Positions 13,501-26,300 of a DNA stretch of 64,000 nt are shown here, in pieces (position 1 is the first letter of the stretch; every line of letters starts with the position of its first letter). The stretch comes from Corella eumyota. Lineage: Eukaryota; Chordata; Ascidiacea; Phlebobranchia; Corellidae. The notes under the pieces are model-generated. The model did not search any database and was not told where the DNA came from. It was given only the letters and a program-made list of their open reading frames with translations. Made by a program: the position numbers and the translations under genes. The stretch lies in assembly GCA_963082875.1 (NCBI GenBank), contig OY720102.1:4092001-4156000 (forward strand). Direction: 5' to 3'.

Positions 13501-13999
13501 AAATGTTTCAGAGCTCAATTCTTTTAACGCCACCTTGTCCTCATATTTTTCCTTCATCTAATAAATATAGAAAAAAATAGTGCAAATAATATTTTTAAAT
13601 TAATATCAACAAATATATTTATCATAGACAAAAAACAATTATTTCGACTGTTATATATTAAACATTTCAAATATAGAAAAAAATAACAAAACAAAAAAAT
13701 TACTTACATTTGTTGTAAGCATTGAACGAAAAAATGCACTACTAGCTGATAAGATATCTTTGTTTGCAAAAAAATCCACCCCATCCACACTTATTACAAT
13801 GTCACATGTTTCAGATTTTGATATGCGACTCCTTTAATAAAATTACATCATTAGAAAATTTAAAAAAACTTTAAATCTAATCTTGTTTACATAGATCGTA
13901 AAAGAAAATATTATAAAACTACCTGTTTAACTTGTCCAACATATTTTCAGCATAATTGTCAAACTTGTACAACTTATTATCATTGGCTTGTGGAGCCAT
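10521..13999 (-). CDS. BTB-BACK-Kelch protein, array copy C (intact)
   Basis: It starts MAPQANDNKLYKFDNYAENM at 13999 and ends at the stop 10521-10523 after LSSLGFK. BTB exons lie near 13710-13835 and 13404-13557, with FIYTGEISLSADNVGDYLHA. BACK exons lie near 12942-13160 and 12565-12711. Kelch exons follow down to 10521. Exon 9 (near 11453-11646) has an enlarged loop with GYGYNRYGG between the VFG strand and the IDKLND strand. Exon 6 and exon 7 junctions agree with copy A. The BTB half and upstream flank (about 13150-14770) are almost identical to 26210-27840 (copy G), while its last exon resembles copies E and G, so the gene is a patchwork of array segments. Confidence 0.84.
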
Positions 14000-14588
14000 T
14001 TCTTGATGAATAAATCCAACAAATTGATTACAATTAAATGTTTAAGTTTTACTTAACAACAACAGATGTACACATCAACAGTTATAAAAATCTTGTATTA
14101 CAGAAATACCCTAGTATCGAATACAATGTTCATTTAAGTATTATTACTTGCTTGTTGACAGAGCACAAATTAAATATTTGTTTCTCTTAACATTAAAAAT
14201 TTGTACCTGCCTACCAATGGTAAACAAATATAATATCGTAAACTTTGCTGAAACAACAAACTACAGTCTATAAAATAGTACAAAAAATGATTTATAAAGT
14301 ATAACATATACTCTTTTTTATGATTAATATATGATTTAGCAATAATTAATAAGCATTTTAATTGCCATTTTGTTAGTTATTTGGACAAATATACATACAA
14401 AACAATATTTAATAACTAAATGGCAGTTTCTTATTAGCAAAATGTTTTTTCTTGTATTTACAGTATTTTTGCTATACTTAATTGTTACAGCAGTAATATG
14501 CTAAAAATTAACATAATAATATTTAAAATAACCTTGCTCAACAAATTAAACATTTCAAAATACATTATGCCCTTACATTAAATTAAAA
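14000..14588. other. Upstream flank of copy C
   Basis: AT-rich non-coding DNA, near-identical to 27073-27664 and partly to 22700-23040. Part of it (about 14430-14530) is repeated locally at about 14790-14900. Confidence 0.55.
14106..14113 (-). promoter_or_regulatory. Array upstream motif, copy C
   Basis: ATACCCTA on plus, 107 bp upstream of the copy C start codon. Copy G has the same motif at 27179-27186, also 107 bp upstream, as expected from their shared flank. Confidence 0.42.
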
Positions 14589-15022
14589 TTATTTTAACTT
14601 AAAGAAATCATGACTTCCTTTTACGAGCTTGCCAAAAGAAAGCTGCTGACCATGAGCTAAATCTTTGCACTGATGAACACACTTTAATTGTTGAGTGGAA
14701 GGACAATATTTTGCAACATATCCAACTCTAAAAACATAGCTAATTAGCAACAGCATACATAAAAATATTTTTAAATTCTTGTTAAGTTTCCTATTACCAA
14801 AATAATTTTTCTTGTATTTACTGTATTTTTTGCTATACCTGGTTGTTACAGCAGTAATATGTTAAAAATTAATATAATAATATTTAAAATAACATTGTGT
14901 CAGAATGTAAACCTGTAAACCTGTTCACAATGTCAGAATGTAAACCTGTTCAACTTGTCCAACACATTTTCAGCATAATTTTCAAACTTGTATAACTTAT
15001 TATTATTAGCTTGAGCACTCAT
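14589..15022 (-). pseudogene. Kelch array relic D: one last exon next to one first exon
   Basis: Only two exons of the 13-exon plan remain. The piece 14589-14727 is a complete last exon (from GYVAKYCP to the stop after KLK), nearly identical to the last exon of copy H at 27665. The piece 14946-15022 is a complete first exon (MSAQANNNKLYKF, with donor), nearly identical to exon 1 of copy B. Between them are 218 bp of intron-like or intergenic sequence that also carries a small tandem duplication around the donor (AATGTAAACCTG repeated). The two ends come from different paralogs, so the relic records a deletion or recombination that removed exons 2-12. The B-type upstream motif is still present at 15151. 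Confidence 0.8.
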
Positions 15023-15563
15023 TTCTAACTTAGTGTATCTGTGGTAAATTGCTTTTAATTTAACTTGAAGTTTTGCGCTGTTTTTACATACAGCTGTAAC
15101 AAATAAAACCCTTTACAAAAGCAGAAATACTAAAATCCACCAAAACGGGAATACCCTTATGTAAATTATTCTTTTCCCTTTTTTGTTTGTTTTTAACAAC
15201 TATAAAAATATGTTTATCCTTATTACTAGAACAGCAACTTTATGTTGGTTAGTAATAATACATATCACTCTTGTTAAAAAAATTAAAGATCACTTTTTGT
15301 AATAAAATAAAATTTTGCAGTGATTAAGAACAATTTTGCTTACCAAAATGTTAGGACAACAAATCAAACAAATATTTACAAATCAAAAAATAATTTAAAA
15401 GTAAATATAAAGAATTAGTACCTATTAGTTAAAACTTATGATATTCTAAAGTAACTAAAAATAAAAACAGTTGATAAAATAAGCAATTAAGGACACAAAA
15501 TTAATATTCTGAACATTGGTAAAGTTACCTTTAATTTTGATAGTTGGCATACATAAAATTATA
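15023..15563. other. Duplicated B-type upstream flank
   Basis: Near-identical to 9929-10520 but with a single unit of the tandem repeat. It holds the upstream motif at 15151-15157 and no further gene. Confidence 0.55.
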
Positions 15564-18461
15564 TTATTTGAACCCTAGTGAGCTAAGATTTCCTTTAACA
15601 AGTTTGCCAAAAACAAGTTGTTGGGCAGCAGTAAGAGTTTTGCACTCATAAACACACTTAAATTGTTGATTGAATGGACAATATTTTAAAATGATTCCCG
15701 TTCTACACATACAAATAGTAGTTATTTTAAATATGCAAGTTAATAAAATATAGGGTATATACATAACAAGCTCTATACTATCTTATTAATTTATTAAAAC
15801 CAGTTTTTTATTTAATCATATTAACCTGAGAAGAACAAGAATGTCATGCTGATCTCCCAAAATATCCATTGCTATATTATGAAATGGTGTGGGAGAGGTG
15901 ACTTTGGTCCAAACATTCTCCTTTACCTCCAAAAACTCCATCTGGGGGTCAACTTGCCGACCATTTACTCCAGTGCCACCTAAACAAATTAATAATCCAC
16001 AAGTTTTTTTACAAAAGGTTGAAATAAAGAATGTATATAATTTTTTTCAAAATCTTAAAATATATAAAAAAATTAAGAAAATCCTTAAAATATATAAAAA
16101 AATTATTATAACAGATACGATTTTGCAACAACTACCCGTTACGTAATAAAATAAATATTGCTTTAGTAATAATACAAAAATTTACTTTGCCCACTGTTGT
16201 TCGGAATAGTTTGTCCACCACAACAATAAATAACATCTGTTTAAATAAAAAGAAGAATTATTTAAAATTTAGTTAATAAGGTGTTTGAATAAGTAAACTC
16301 CAATACCTTTAAGGCAAACAGCTTTCATGTTTGTTCTTGCTTTCATATTACAATAGGTAACCCAAGCAGTGTTCGTGTCATTTAGTTTGTCAACAGAAGA
16401 TAAAACTTTGACCTAGTGCAGCCATTCTTCCATTATACACAGCCCCATTCCCTTGCATTGACATGTGACTTCCGAATACTAATAATTCATCTACAAAAAA
16501 CATAAATTAAAAAAAAGTGTGCGCGAGAACACAGAGTAACAACAGTTACCCACACCTAATTTTAAGTTGCCTGTGGCATTAAGATATTATAGATTATAAT
16601 TGCCAGATAATTGAGCTAGTGATTAAGTGCTGGCTCAACAGAAGTTCATACCGTTTATAGCACCTTACTTAAGTGCGCTACAGCATAAGATCACTAGGAA
16701 TCCAACTCAGGACCTTATGTAGCATAGAAAGTGTTCTGACCACTACACTACACGCTGCCGGGTATAAAACTAACAGTATGAGGAAAGATTTGTTAAAAGT
16801 ACTTAAACTAATGCTAACCTTGATAGACCACAGCTAAGCATGTATATCGTTGTCGTGATAAATTTGGAAGCCAACTCCAATTTCCATCATATTTGGCAGT
16901 CTGAGTATTGTTTACTCCACAAAACACTAGAGCATTTTTATATAAAACAACTGCACATTGTTGGCAATTTTGAAGAGCAAGGTTACCAATCATCTAAAAA
17001 AATAATAGATACCATTACCCTTAGGTATTAATAACTTATAACTTTTGAAACTTCAAGTTCAAAATTCAAGTTAAAAAAACTATAACAGATTTTTTTTAAT
17101 AAAATTTTTTTTTTATTTATTTGCTAATCATATGTCAGTTTTAGTAAATAAAATAAATATGGTTGTAAATAATGAAATTTATTTTTTTAGTTTAACCTAT
17201 TGCATTATCACATAATTGAATTGGCATATGTAAAATTTTTTTTTTTTACATTTTCATATTTTTAGATTTTGTATTATTCTTGTTAGTATCAAATCCACAA
17301 AAAACTTAGCCAAACCTGTGCACTAAAATTTTTTTCTGTACCGACATTTATTAAGTTAATATGTGTCGGGTTATTCGGAACTGTCATCAGCCCTACAACA
17401 TTTTAATCATTAAATGATGCAGTTTTCCAAGGGTCAATAACACCTAAAAAAAATACTAGTGTGACCACTAAACTATAATTTTTTTTTAAATAGTGTTGGT
17501 TAGATTTGGTGTTCTACTGGTAGAAAAAAATTTGTAAACTAAAAGTTTAAAACGTAGCAAAGCCTTCTCTTCTTTCACAATCCCATATTTCATTAGGCTG
17601 AGAGTGATGCTTAATAGCTTCAAATGCCAGAGCTCTACACTGTTTATTATCATCTATCATGCTCTATCACCACACCAAAACAGATATATCATTAAAAAAA
17701 TAACACAATAATAAACAAAGCAAAAAATGAGATTTAAATAACCCTTTTACGCTTTTTTACATTATAAATTTTGCCCATACCTGTTCCCTAATTGAAGTCA
17801 GTAAAAAGTTTAAAGGAATATATTTTAAACGTAAATGTTGAAATAGCTGTGGTAAATGTTGAATTCTCGATTCACTAAATTTGATCCAATTTATCATCAT
17901 GTTAAAAACATTTTCCTCAGAAATTGCCTTTTAAAATTATTTTTTCAAAAATCAATTCAACTTTAACCTAATAATACTAAAATTTAAATAAATCTATCAA
18001 GCTTTTAACACCAAAAATTACTAAATTGTTACGTACCATAAGCTCATTTAATTAAAATGTTAATGTCTTTAAAAGGTAGCTGAACAAAGTCATTTTGCTG
18101 GGAGACATCATCAAAATGTTCAATGATGCATTTCGTGGTTGAATCAACTAGACTCTCAATTGAATACTGCCATGCTAATTTTCTTAACTGAAGGCAATTT
18201 TTGGCAGAAAGATCATCAACAAAAAACTTGCTTATAGTATTAAGCAAATCTAAAATAAAAAACTTTTCCAAATTAAAGTAAAACTTCAAAAAAAGCTTTG
18301 TAAATAATGTATGTATATTAAATTTAAAGATCTTTAAAAAAAAACAATTACATTTTTAGTAGTGTGCAGGCAAATTACAATCAAGAAATGTTAGTAGCAA
18401 GGAGAATCTCAGCATAATTTTCAAACTTGTACAACTGATAATCACTAGCTTGGGGAGCCAT
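15564..18461 (-). pseudogene. BTB-less Kelch pseudogene, array copy E
   Basis: Exon 1 (about 18412-18461, MAPQASDYQLYKF) is cut before its splice donor and fused to sequence from an exon 3-4 intron, so BTB exons 2 and 3 are missing. The BACK exon near 18250 has lost 5 bp relative to copy G (frame ends after INILIK). Exon 7 has a stop inside the FNDENV segment. Exon 9 is shifted after VDKL. Exon 11 is absent, replaced by a repeated CCTTAAAATATATAAAAAAA unit near 16057-16105. The other exons and both ends closely match copy G (23346-26260). A SINE sits in intron 8. The loss of the cullin-binding half plus several breaks makes a functional product unlikely, though a BTB-less transcript is conceivable. 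Confidence 0.85.
16518..16762 (-). mobile_element. tRNA-derived SINE, copy 1 (in pseudogene E intron 8)
   Basis: The head is at 16762 (complement of CCGGCAGCGTG), followed by A-box-like TGTAGTGGTCAGAAC and a B-box region, then the shared body with CTATAATATC. The 3' tail is shortened. It is orthologous by duplication to the copy at 24470. Confidence 0.82.
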
Positions 18462-19151
18462 ATTTTAACAAGATAGTCAGTAGAGTGCTTCTAATTAAAC
18501 TATATTTTAAGCTATACTTGGTGATGACAGATATGGGCAAAATAACAGATACCAAAATACAAAATCAAGAAAATACCCTAAAGTCATACAATTTTTTTTA
18601 TTTAAACTACATGACTCATTTGTTTAAAGAGCCTTTAATCAAATATTTGATCTTTGTAAAATAAGCAACCTATATTTGTTGATATTTTCAATAAACATGA
18701 TATACTAATCAATATTTACCTACCCAATTTATAGCCAAAAAAAGTACTAAATTTTATTTTTATTAAATAGCAAAAAAGGTTGATTTTAAATGGTTTCTTT
18801 TACCAAATTCATAAAATAATACAAAACATATATTGAATTACTAGTATTATGTAGGATTTTTATATTTATGAATGTTTTTACAATTATAAGTACAAATCTT
18901 AATTGCCAAAATGCAAGCTAAGTTTGTAAAAGATAATTACAAAAACACCAACAGAATAAAAACTTTATTAAACAAAATAAAATAAATCTACTTACTGGCA
19001 TATAACCACACAATTTTTAATATAGCACTTTCGTTTTATATATAAAAGCAATAATGGCTTAAAAGGAACCTTTTAAATATTAAAAATGAAAGAACATTAG
19101 GTTATGTACCAACTTAATTATTAAATTTTGTCAGTAAATTAAACAACCCCA
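18462..19151. other. Intergenic, Kelch copies E/F
   Basis: The proximal half copies the flank of gene A, including the ATACCCTA motif at 18573-18580 (112 bp before the pseudogene start). The distal half shows nothing recognisable. Confidence 0.5.
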
Positions 19152-22100
19152 TTATTTTGACTTCAACAATGTATGATTTCCTTTCACAAGTTTGACAAAC
19201 ATAAGTTGCTGACCTTGAGTCAAATCTTTAAAGGTTGGGACAGATTCCAAATGTTGATTGTATGGACAATATCTCACAACATAACCAGTTCTACTTATGC
19301 AAAAAAGTAGTTTAGGTGTAGGTAAATGTAAAAAGCTACAATTGAAGTTAAAAAACAAACGTGCTTGTACCAAAAAAAAAACAATATTAAAATAAGCCAA
19401 TTATAATCTAATTAAAATTCCAACAAATCAATTTTGTTAGTTGATATTTACCTAAAAATAATAAGTATGTCATGCTTATCCCCAAAAATATTAATTGGTA
19501 AATCTCGAAATGTTATGGGTAAAGTGATGTTTGTCCAAATGTTATAACCTGGGTTTAAAAACTGCATTTGATTTTCACCTTGAAACATTAAATTTATACC
19601 AAAACATTTATATTTTGATTACATAACTTACGTAGGTTTTTATTTATATGTATATGATAAATATAAGTAATCTAAACAATAAGATAGAAGTATAGAACAT
19701 GCGTTATGTCATTATAAAACAAGCATTGTTAGCAACAAAAGTTTACATTTTTAACAAAACCAACACCTACCTAAAACATATACTTTCATATCAAAAGAAG
19801 TAATCACAAAGTCTTTTTTTCTGCCGTTCATTGGTGCAAGATTCCTTTCTTCTTTGGTCTTCAAATTAAAGCTTGAAACCAAATTAACCTGGTTAAGTCT
19901 GGCTGTTATGGGTTGTCCACCACAGCAGTAAATAGTATCTGTTTTTAAAAGAATATTACAATTAACTTACGAAAATAGGTAATATATATTATATATTTTA
20001 TAAAAACAAGAACTATACCTTCAATACAAACAGCTTTCATGTTTGTTCTTACATTCATATTACAATATTCAACCCATGCAGTATCCGTGTCATTTAGTTT
20101 GTCGATAGAAGCTATAAGTGTTTTTGAATTGTAGCTCGAACCATATAAGTTTTGCAGTTTCCTATCACTTCCAAATACATACAGTTCATCTTAAAAAAGT
20201 AACAAGTAAAAATCATTTATAATAAATACAGGATTTCTTGGTATAAAAAGTATTTATATTGTTGCAGTTGTAACATAAAAATATAATGTTTTTAAAGATT
20301 GCAGTTGCTTATATGTTATCGCAACGAATCAGACATAAGAGGGTGGTAATGATATAAAATGTATAACAAAATATGTTTTATTAACAAAAAAAGAATTTTT
20401 TACACATGTGCTTATAAAACGCACCTATGGCATATTACTAAACTAAAATAGCATATTGGAAAAACAAGTTTGACCAAAATGTATAAAGGGGGGGGAAGCA
20501 TTGCTAATACAAATTAGACATGACACTAGTACAGATAGTCATAAACAGATAGACATAAACTAACAATGATTCAATTAGCAACCATTACAAATCTTTAAAT
20601 TATAACTAACCTTCATAGACCACAGTTAAACATGTATAACGTTGCTTTGATAAATTTGGTAACCAACTCCAATTTCCATCATATTTGGCAACCTGAGTTC
20701 CACCATATAGCCCACAAAACACTAGAGCATTTCGATTTAAAACAACTTCACATTGTTGATAATCAACGTTACCAATCCACTATGTTGGGATATATTTAGA
20801 AAGTTTAAATTTGTTAACATCTTATGTTTATTCTTAATTGTAAAAAAATTTGATATTACTTTTTTAGTAATACAGTAAATATATTTTTTTAACTTGCACT
20901 TATAAAATAATAAAATACTAAACTTTATAATAAAAATAATATAGATTGCCCTTCTTAATATAACTGCAATACTATCACAAAAATACAGCAAATTAATTAC
21001 CAACCTCTATGGTCACCTTTTTGTTTGTATCAACATCTACCATGTTTAAATATCGATTACTATTTGACAATGACACCAGTGCAGTTACTTTTTCATCAGT
21101 CAATAGGGAGGTTTTCCAATGCCCAATATCACCTTAAAAATTAAAGTTAATTTATGTTATAAAAAGTTATTTGTTGCAAGTATTACAGCAAGGATATATA
21201 AATGGTAATACTTACCAAAACCCTTCCTCTTTTCACACTTCCAATCACCTTTTGGATGAGAGTGATGCCTTATAGCTTTAAAGGCCAGAGCCCTACACTG
21301 TTTGTTGTCATCGATCAAATTCTAAAATTAATCCGAAATAATAAAATCGTTTTTAAAACAAAAAAGCAACATATAAAAATATAAATTTATTTGTTTAGAC
21401 CTCTTGCATGATTGAAGTAACAAGGAAGTTTAAAGGAACAAATTTTAAACGAATATGTTGAAAAAGCTGAAAAAGATGTTGAATTCTTGAATCGTTAAAT
21501 TTAATCCAATTTATCATCACATTGTAAACATTTTCTTCAGTTTTTGCCTTCAATAAATTTACATAACGTTTACTATTACTTTAAACAAAAAAAAAATTAA
21601 AAGAAAACCTTTACACTTTCTCAAAACTAGTCAATACCATAAGATCATTTGATGACATTAGCAAATGAAAATCCTCAAAAGAAACTTCTACAAACTCTTT
21701 TTGTTTTGAGACAATATCAAAATTTTCAATAATATATGTTGTTGTAGCATCAACTAGACTTATCATTGAATACAGCTGAGCTAATTTTCTAAAATAAAGG
21801 CAATTTTCGATGCCTAGATCTTCCCCAAAAAAAATCCCAATCGTGTTAAGCAACACTAAAATTAAAATCCCATGTAACCAAAATAAAAACATGTCAATAA
21901 AAAACGGTTTAGTCAAAAACAAACCTTCAATTTGTAACATAGACGCTGCATGTAAATAGTCTTTTACATTATCAACAGATAATGATATTTCTCCAGTATA
22001 AATAAAATTTAATACTTGTTCAAATGTCTCAGAGCTCAATTCTTTTAATGTCACTTTGTTTTCATATTTTTCTTTCATCTTAGTAATAGTAAACAGTTAA

Positions 22101-22520
22101 GAATAACTTAATATTAAAATAACTAAACCTGAAAATAAAGAAGTGATTTTGTATGTTACATTTTGTTTATTTACTTGACATGGTTTGGAAGCAAAATTTA
22201 AACCAAAAAAGAAAATATAAAAGAGCCAAATTACTTACATTTGTTGTAAACATTGAACGAAAAAATGCACTACTAGCTGATAAGATATCCTTGTTTGCAA
22301 AAAACTCTATCCCATCCACACTTATTACAATGTCACATGTTTCAGATTTTGATATGCGACTCCTTTAATAAATCAGGTCATTAAAAAAATAAACTATCAT
22401 AAATATATCAATTTAGACCAATAAATGAAAAGTGCAACATTACTGGTTCAATTCGTCCAAAAGATTCTTTGCATAATTTTTTAATAAGTACAACTTATTT
22501 TTGTTCGTTTGATTTGCCAT
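19152..22520 (-). CDS. BTB-BACK-Kelch protein, array copy F (intact; one intron missing)
   Basis: It starts MANQTNKNKLYLLKNYAKNL at 22520 and stops at 19152-19154 after LLKSK. BTB exons lie near 22245-22365 and 21925-22078 (FIYTGEISLSVDNVKDYLHA). BACK exons lie near 21640-21854 and 21401-21549. Exons 10 and 11, separate in the intact paralogs checked, are one continuous 168-nt exon at 19771-19938 running YCCGGQPITARLNQVNLV with no stop. The phase at both ends matches the two-exon version, 18 nt shorter than copy A. Copy F is more diverged from A, C and G than those are from each other. No sign of decay is seen; expected role is a CUL3 adaptor, by family. Confidence 0.83.
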
Positions 22521-23345
22521 TTTTCAGAAAATATAAACTAACCAATTGCTTTTAATTTAACTTAAAGTTATACTTAACACCCACAGATACATATAAAACA
22601 TTGGATACTAAAATCTAATATCAGAGAAATACCTTAAGAGTCATATAAAAGATTTCATTGAAGTTTTATCACTTTGCATGTTTAAAGAGCATAAATTAAA
22701 TATTTGCCTCTCTGAACATTAAAAATTTGTACCTGCCGTACCATTGGTAAACAAATATAATATTCGGAACTTTGCTAAATAGCAAATTACATTCTCTAAT
22801 ATAGCACAAAAAATGATTTGTAAAGTATGACATACACTTTATTTTATGGTACAATATATGATTTTGCAGTGATTAATTAGCATTACCATTTTGTTAGTTA
22901 TTTAGACAAATATACACAAGAAACAATATTTAATAACTAAATGGCAGTTTCCTATTAGCAAAATAATTTTTTTCTTGTATTTACAGTATTTTTGCTATAC
23001 CTAATTGTTACAGCAGTAATATGGTAAAAATTATCATAATAATATTTAAAATAACATTGTGTCAGAATGTAAACCTGTAAACCCTTTCACAATGTCAGAA
23101 TGTAAACCTGTTTAACTTGTTAAAATTAATCACTTTTTGTTATAAAACATAATTTTGCAGTGATTAAGAACAATTTTGCTTACCAATATTTTAGGACAAC
23201 AAATCAAACAATTAAATACAAATCAAACAATAATTTACTAAAGGCAAGTTATAGTTCCTTTCATACCTAGGAATCAGTATTCATTAGTAAAAACTCATTG
23301 GTAAAGTTACTTTTGATTTTAATCATTGACATTTATAAAATTATA
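22521..23345. other. Intergenic, Kelch copies F/G, with a degenerate exon-1 flank
   Basis: 22700-23040 matches the upstream flank of copy C. 23055-23115 is a remnant of the donor region of a B-type exon 1 (GTCAGAATGTAAACCTGT twice, then a broken coding end). 23116-23340 matches the B-type flank. No functional gene. Confidence 0.6.
22629..22636 (-). promoter_or_regulatory. Array upstream motif, copy F variant
   Basis: ATACCTTA on plus, one C shorter than the other copies, 109 bp upstream of the copy F start. A TACTAAAATC element stands about 20 bases before it, as in copy B. Confidence 0.33.
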
Positions 23346-26300
23346 TTATTTGAACCCTAGTGAGCTAAGATTTCCTTTAACAAGTTTGCCAAAAACAAGT
23401 TGTTGGGCCGCAGTAAGAGCTTTGCACTCGTAAACACACTTAAATTGTTGATTGAATGGACTATATTTTAAAATGATTCCCGTTCTACACATACAAAAGA
23501 AAGTTATTTTAAATATGCAAGTTAATAAAATATAGGATATATACATAACAAGCTCTATACTATCTTGATAATTTATTAAAAGCATTTTTTTATTTGATTA
23601 TATTCACCTGAGAAGAACAAGAATGTCATGCTGATCTCCCAAAATATCCATTGCTATATCACGAAATGGTGTGGGAGAGGTGACTTTGGTCCAAACATTC
23701 TCCTTTACCTCCAAAAACTCCATCTGGGGGTCAACTTGCCGACCATTTACTCCAGTGCCACCTAAACAAATTAATAATCCACAAGTTTTTTTACAAAAGG
23801 TTGAAATAAAGAATGTATATAATTTTTTTCAAAAACTCTCACAAATAAACAAACCAAGAACATATATTTTGTGATCAAAAGAAGTTATTAGAAAATTAGT
23901 TCTTGCACAATTCATTGGTGCAAGATCCTTTTCCACTTTGTTCTCTAAGTTGAAACTAGAAACCAAGTTTGTTACTTGCTGTGAAAAACCTTAAAATATA
24001 TAAAAAAATGATAACATAATAAGTAGAATTTTGCAACAACTACATGGTTACATAATAACATAAATAATGCTTTAGTAATAATACAAACATTTACTTTGCC
24101 CACCACCGTTCGGAATAGTTTGTCCACCACAACAATAAATAACATCTGTTTAAATGAAAAGAAAAATTATTTAAAATTTAGTTAATAAGGTATTTGATTA
24201 AGAAACTCCAATACCTTTAAGGCAAACAGCTTTCATGTTTGTTCTTGCTTTCATATTACAATAGGTAACCCAAGCAGTGTTCGTGTCATTTAGTTTGTTA
24301 ACAGAACTTATAGAACTTTGTTGTAGTGAAGCCATTCTTCCATTATACACAGCCCCATTCCCTTGCATTGAAATATAACTTCCAAATACTAATATTTCAT
24401 CTACAAAAAAATAAAATAAAAAAATAGATGTTTAGAGGTTTTTTATTTAAATTTTCTTTTGTACATATATTTATCTTCAATGTGGAAAGATTAAATGCGC
24501 GACCTAAACATAGAGTAACAACAGTTACCCGCACTCAATTTCGAGTTGCCTGTGGCATTTTGAGATATTATAGATTATAATTGCCAGATAGTTGAGCTGG
24601 TGATTAGGCTCAGCAGGAGTTCATACCGTTTATACCACCTTACTTAAGGGCGCTACAGCATGAGATCACTAGGAATCCAACTTAGAACCTTATGTAGCAT
24701 AGAAAGTGTTCTGACCACCACACTACACGCTGCCGGGTATAAAACTAACAGTATGAGGAAAGATTTGTTAAAAGTACTTTAACTAATGCTAACCTTGATA
24801 AACTACAGCTAAACATGTATACCGTTGTCGTGATAAATTTGGAAGCCAACTCCAATTTCCATCATATTTGACAACTCGATTATTGTTTACTCCACAAAAC
24901 ACTAGAGCATTTTTATATAAAACAACTGCACATTGTTGACAATTCTGAAGAGCAAGGTTACCAATCATCTAAAAAAAATAATAGATACCATTACCCTTAG
25001 AGATTAATAACTTATAACTTTTGAAACCTCATGTTTGAAGTGCAAGTTTAAAATAACTATAATTTTTCTTTAATAAATTCTCTTGATATTTTTTTTTGTT
25101 TATATGTTAATCATATGTCAATTTTTAGTAAATAAAATAAATATAGTTGTAAATAATAAAATTTATTTCATTAGTTTAACCTATTGCACTATCACATAAT
25201 TGAATTGGCATATGTAAAATTATTTTTTTTTACAATTCCAAATTTTTAAATTTTGTATTTTTCTCGTTAGTATCAAATCCACAAAAAAACTTAGCCAAAA
25301 GAAGAATAGCCAAACCTGTGCACTAAAATTCTTTTCTGTATCGACATTTATTAAGTTAATTTGAGTAGGGTTATTCGGAACTGTCATCAGCCCTACAACA
25401 TTTTTATCATTAAATGATGCAGTTTTCCAAGGGCCAATAACACCTAAAAAAAAGAAATACTAGTGTCTACTAAACTATGAAATTTAAATAGTACTGGATC
25501 CTTTAATTAGATTTGGTGTGCCACAAACATAAATAATTACCAAACCCTTCTCTTCTTTCACAATCCCATATTTCGTTAGGCTGAGAGTGATGCTTAATAG
25601 CTTTAAATACCAGAGCTCTACACTGTTTATTATCATCTATCATGCTCTATCACCACACCAAAACAGATACATCATTAAAAAAATAACACAATAATAAACA
25701 AAGCAAAAAATAAGATTTACATTACCCTTTTAAGCTTTTTTACATTATAAATTTTGCCCATACCTGTTCCATAATTGAAGTCAGTAAAAAGTTTAAAGGA
25801 ATATATTTTAAACGTAAATGTTGAAATAGCTGTGGTAAATGTTGAATTCTCGATTCACTAAATTTGATCCAATTTATCATCATGTTAAAAACATTTTCCT
25901 CAGAAATTGCCTTTTAAAATTATTTTTTCAAAACTTTAACCTAATAATACTAAAATCTATCAAATTTTTAACACCAAAAATTACTAAATTGTTACGTACC
26001 ATAAGCTCATTTGATGACATTAAAATGTTAATGTCTTTAAAAGGTAGCTGAACAAAGTCATTTTGCTGGGAGACATCATCAAAATGTTCAATGATGCATT
26101 TCGTGGTTGAATCAACTAGACTCTCAATTGAATACTGCCATGCTAATTTTCTTAACTGAAGGCAATTTTTGGCAGAAAGATCATCAACAAAAAACTTGCT
26201 TATAGTATTAAGCAAATCTAAAATAAAAAACTTTTCTAAATTAAAGCAAAATCTCAAAAAAAGCTAGCTTTTGTAAATAATGTATGTATATCAAATTTGT

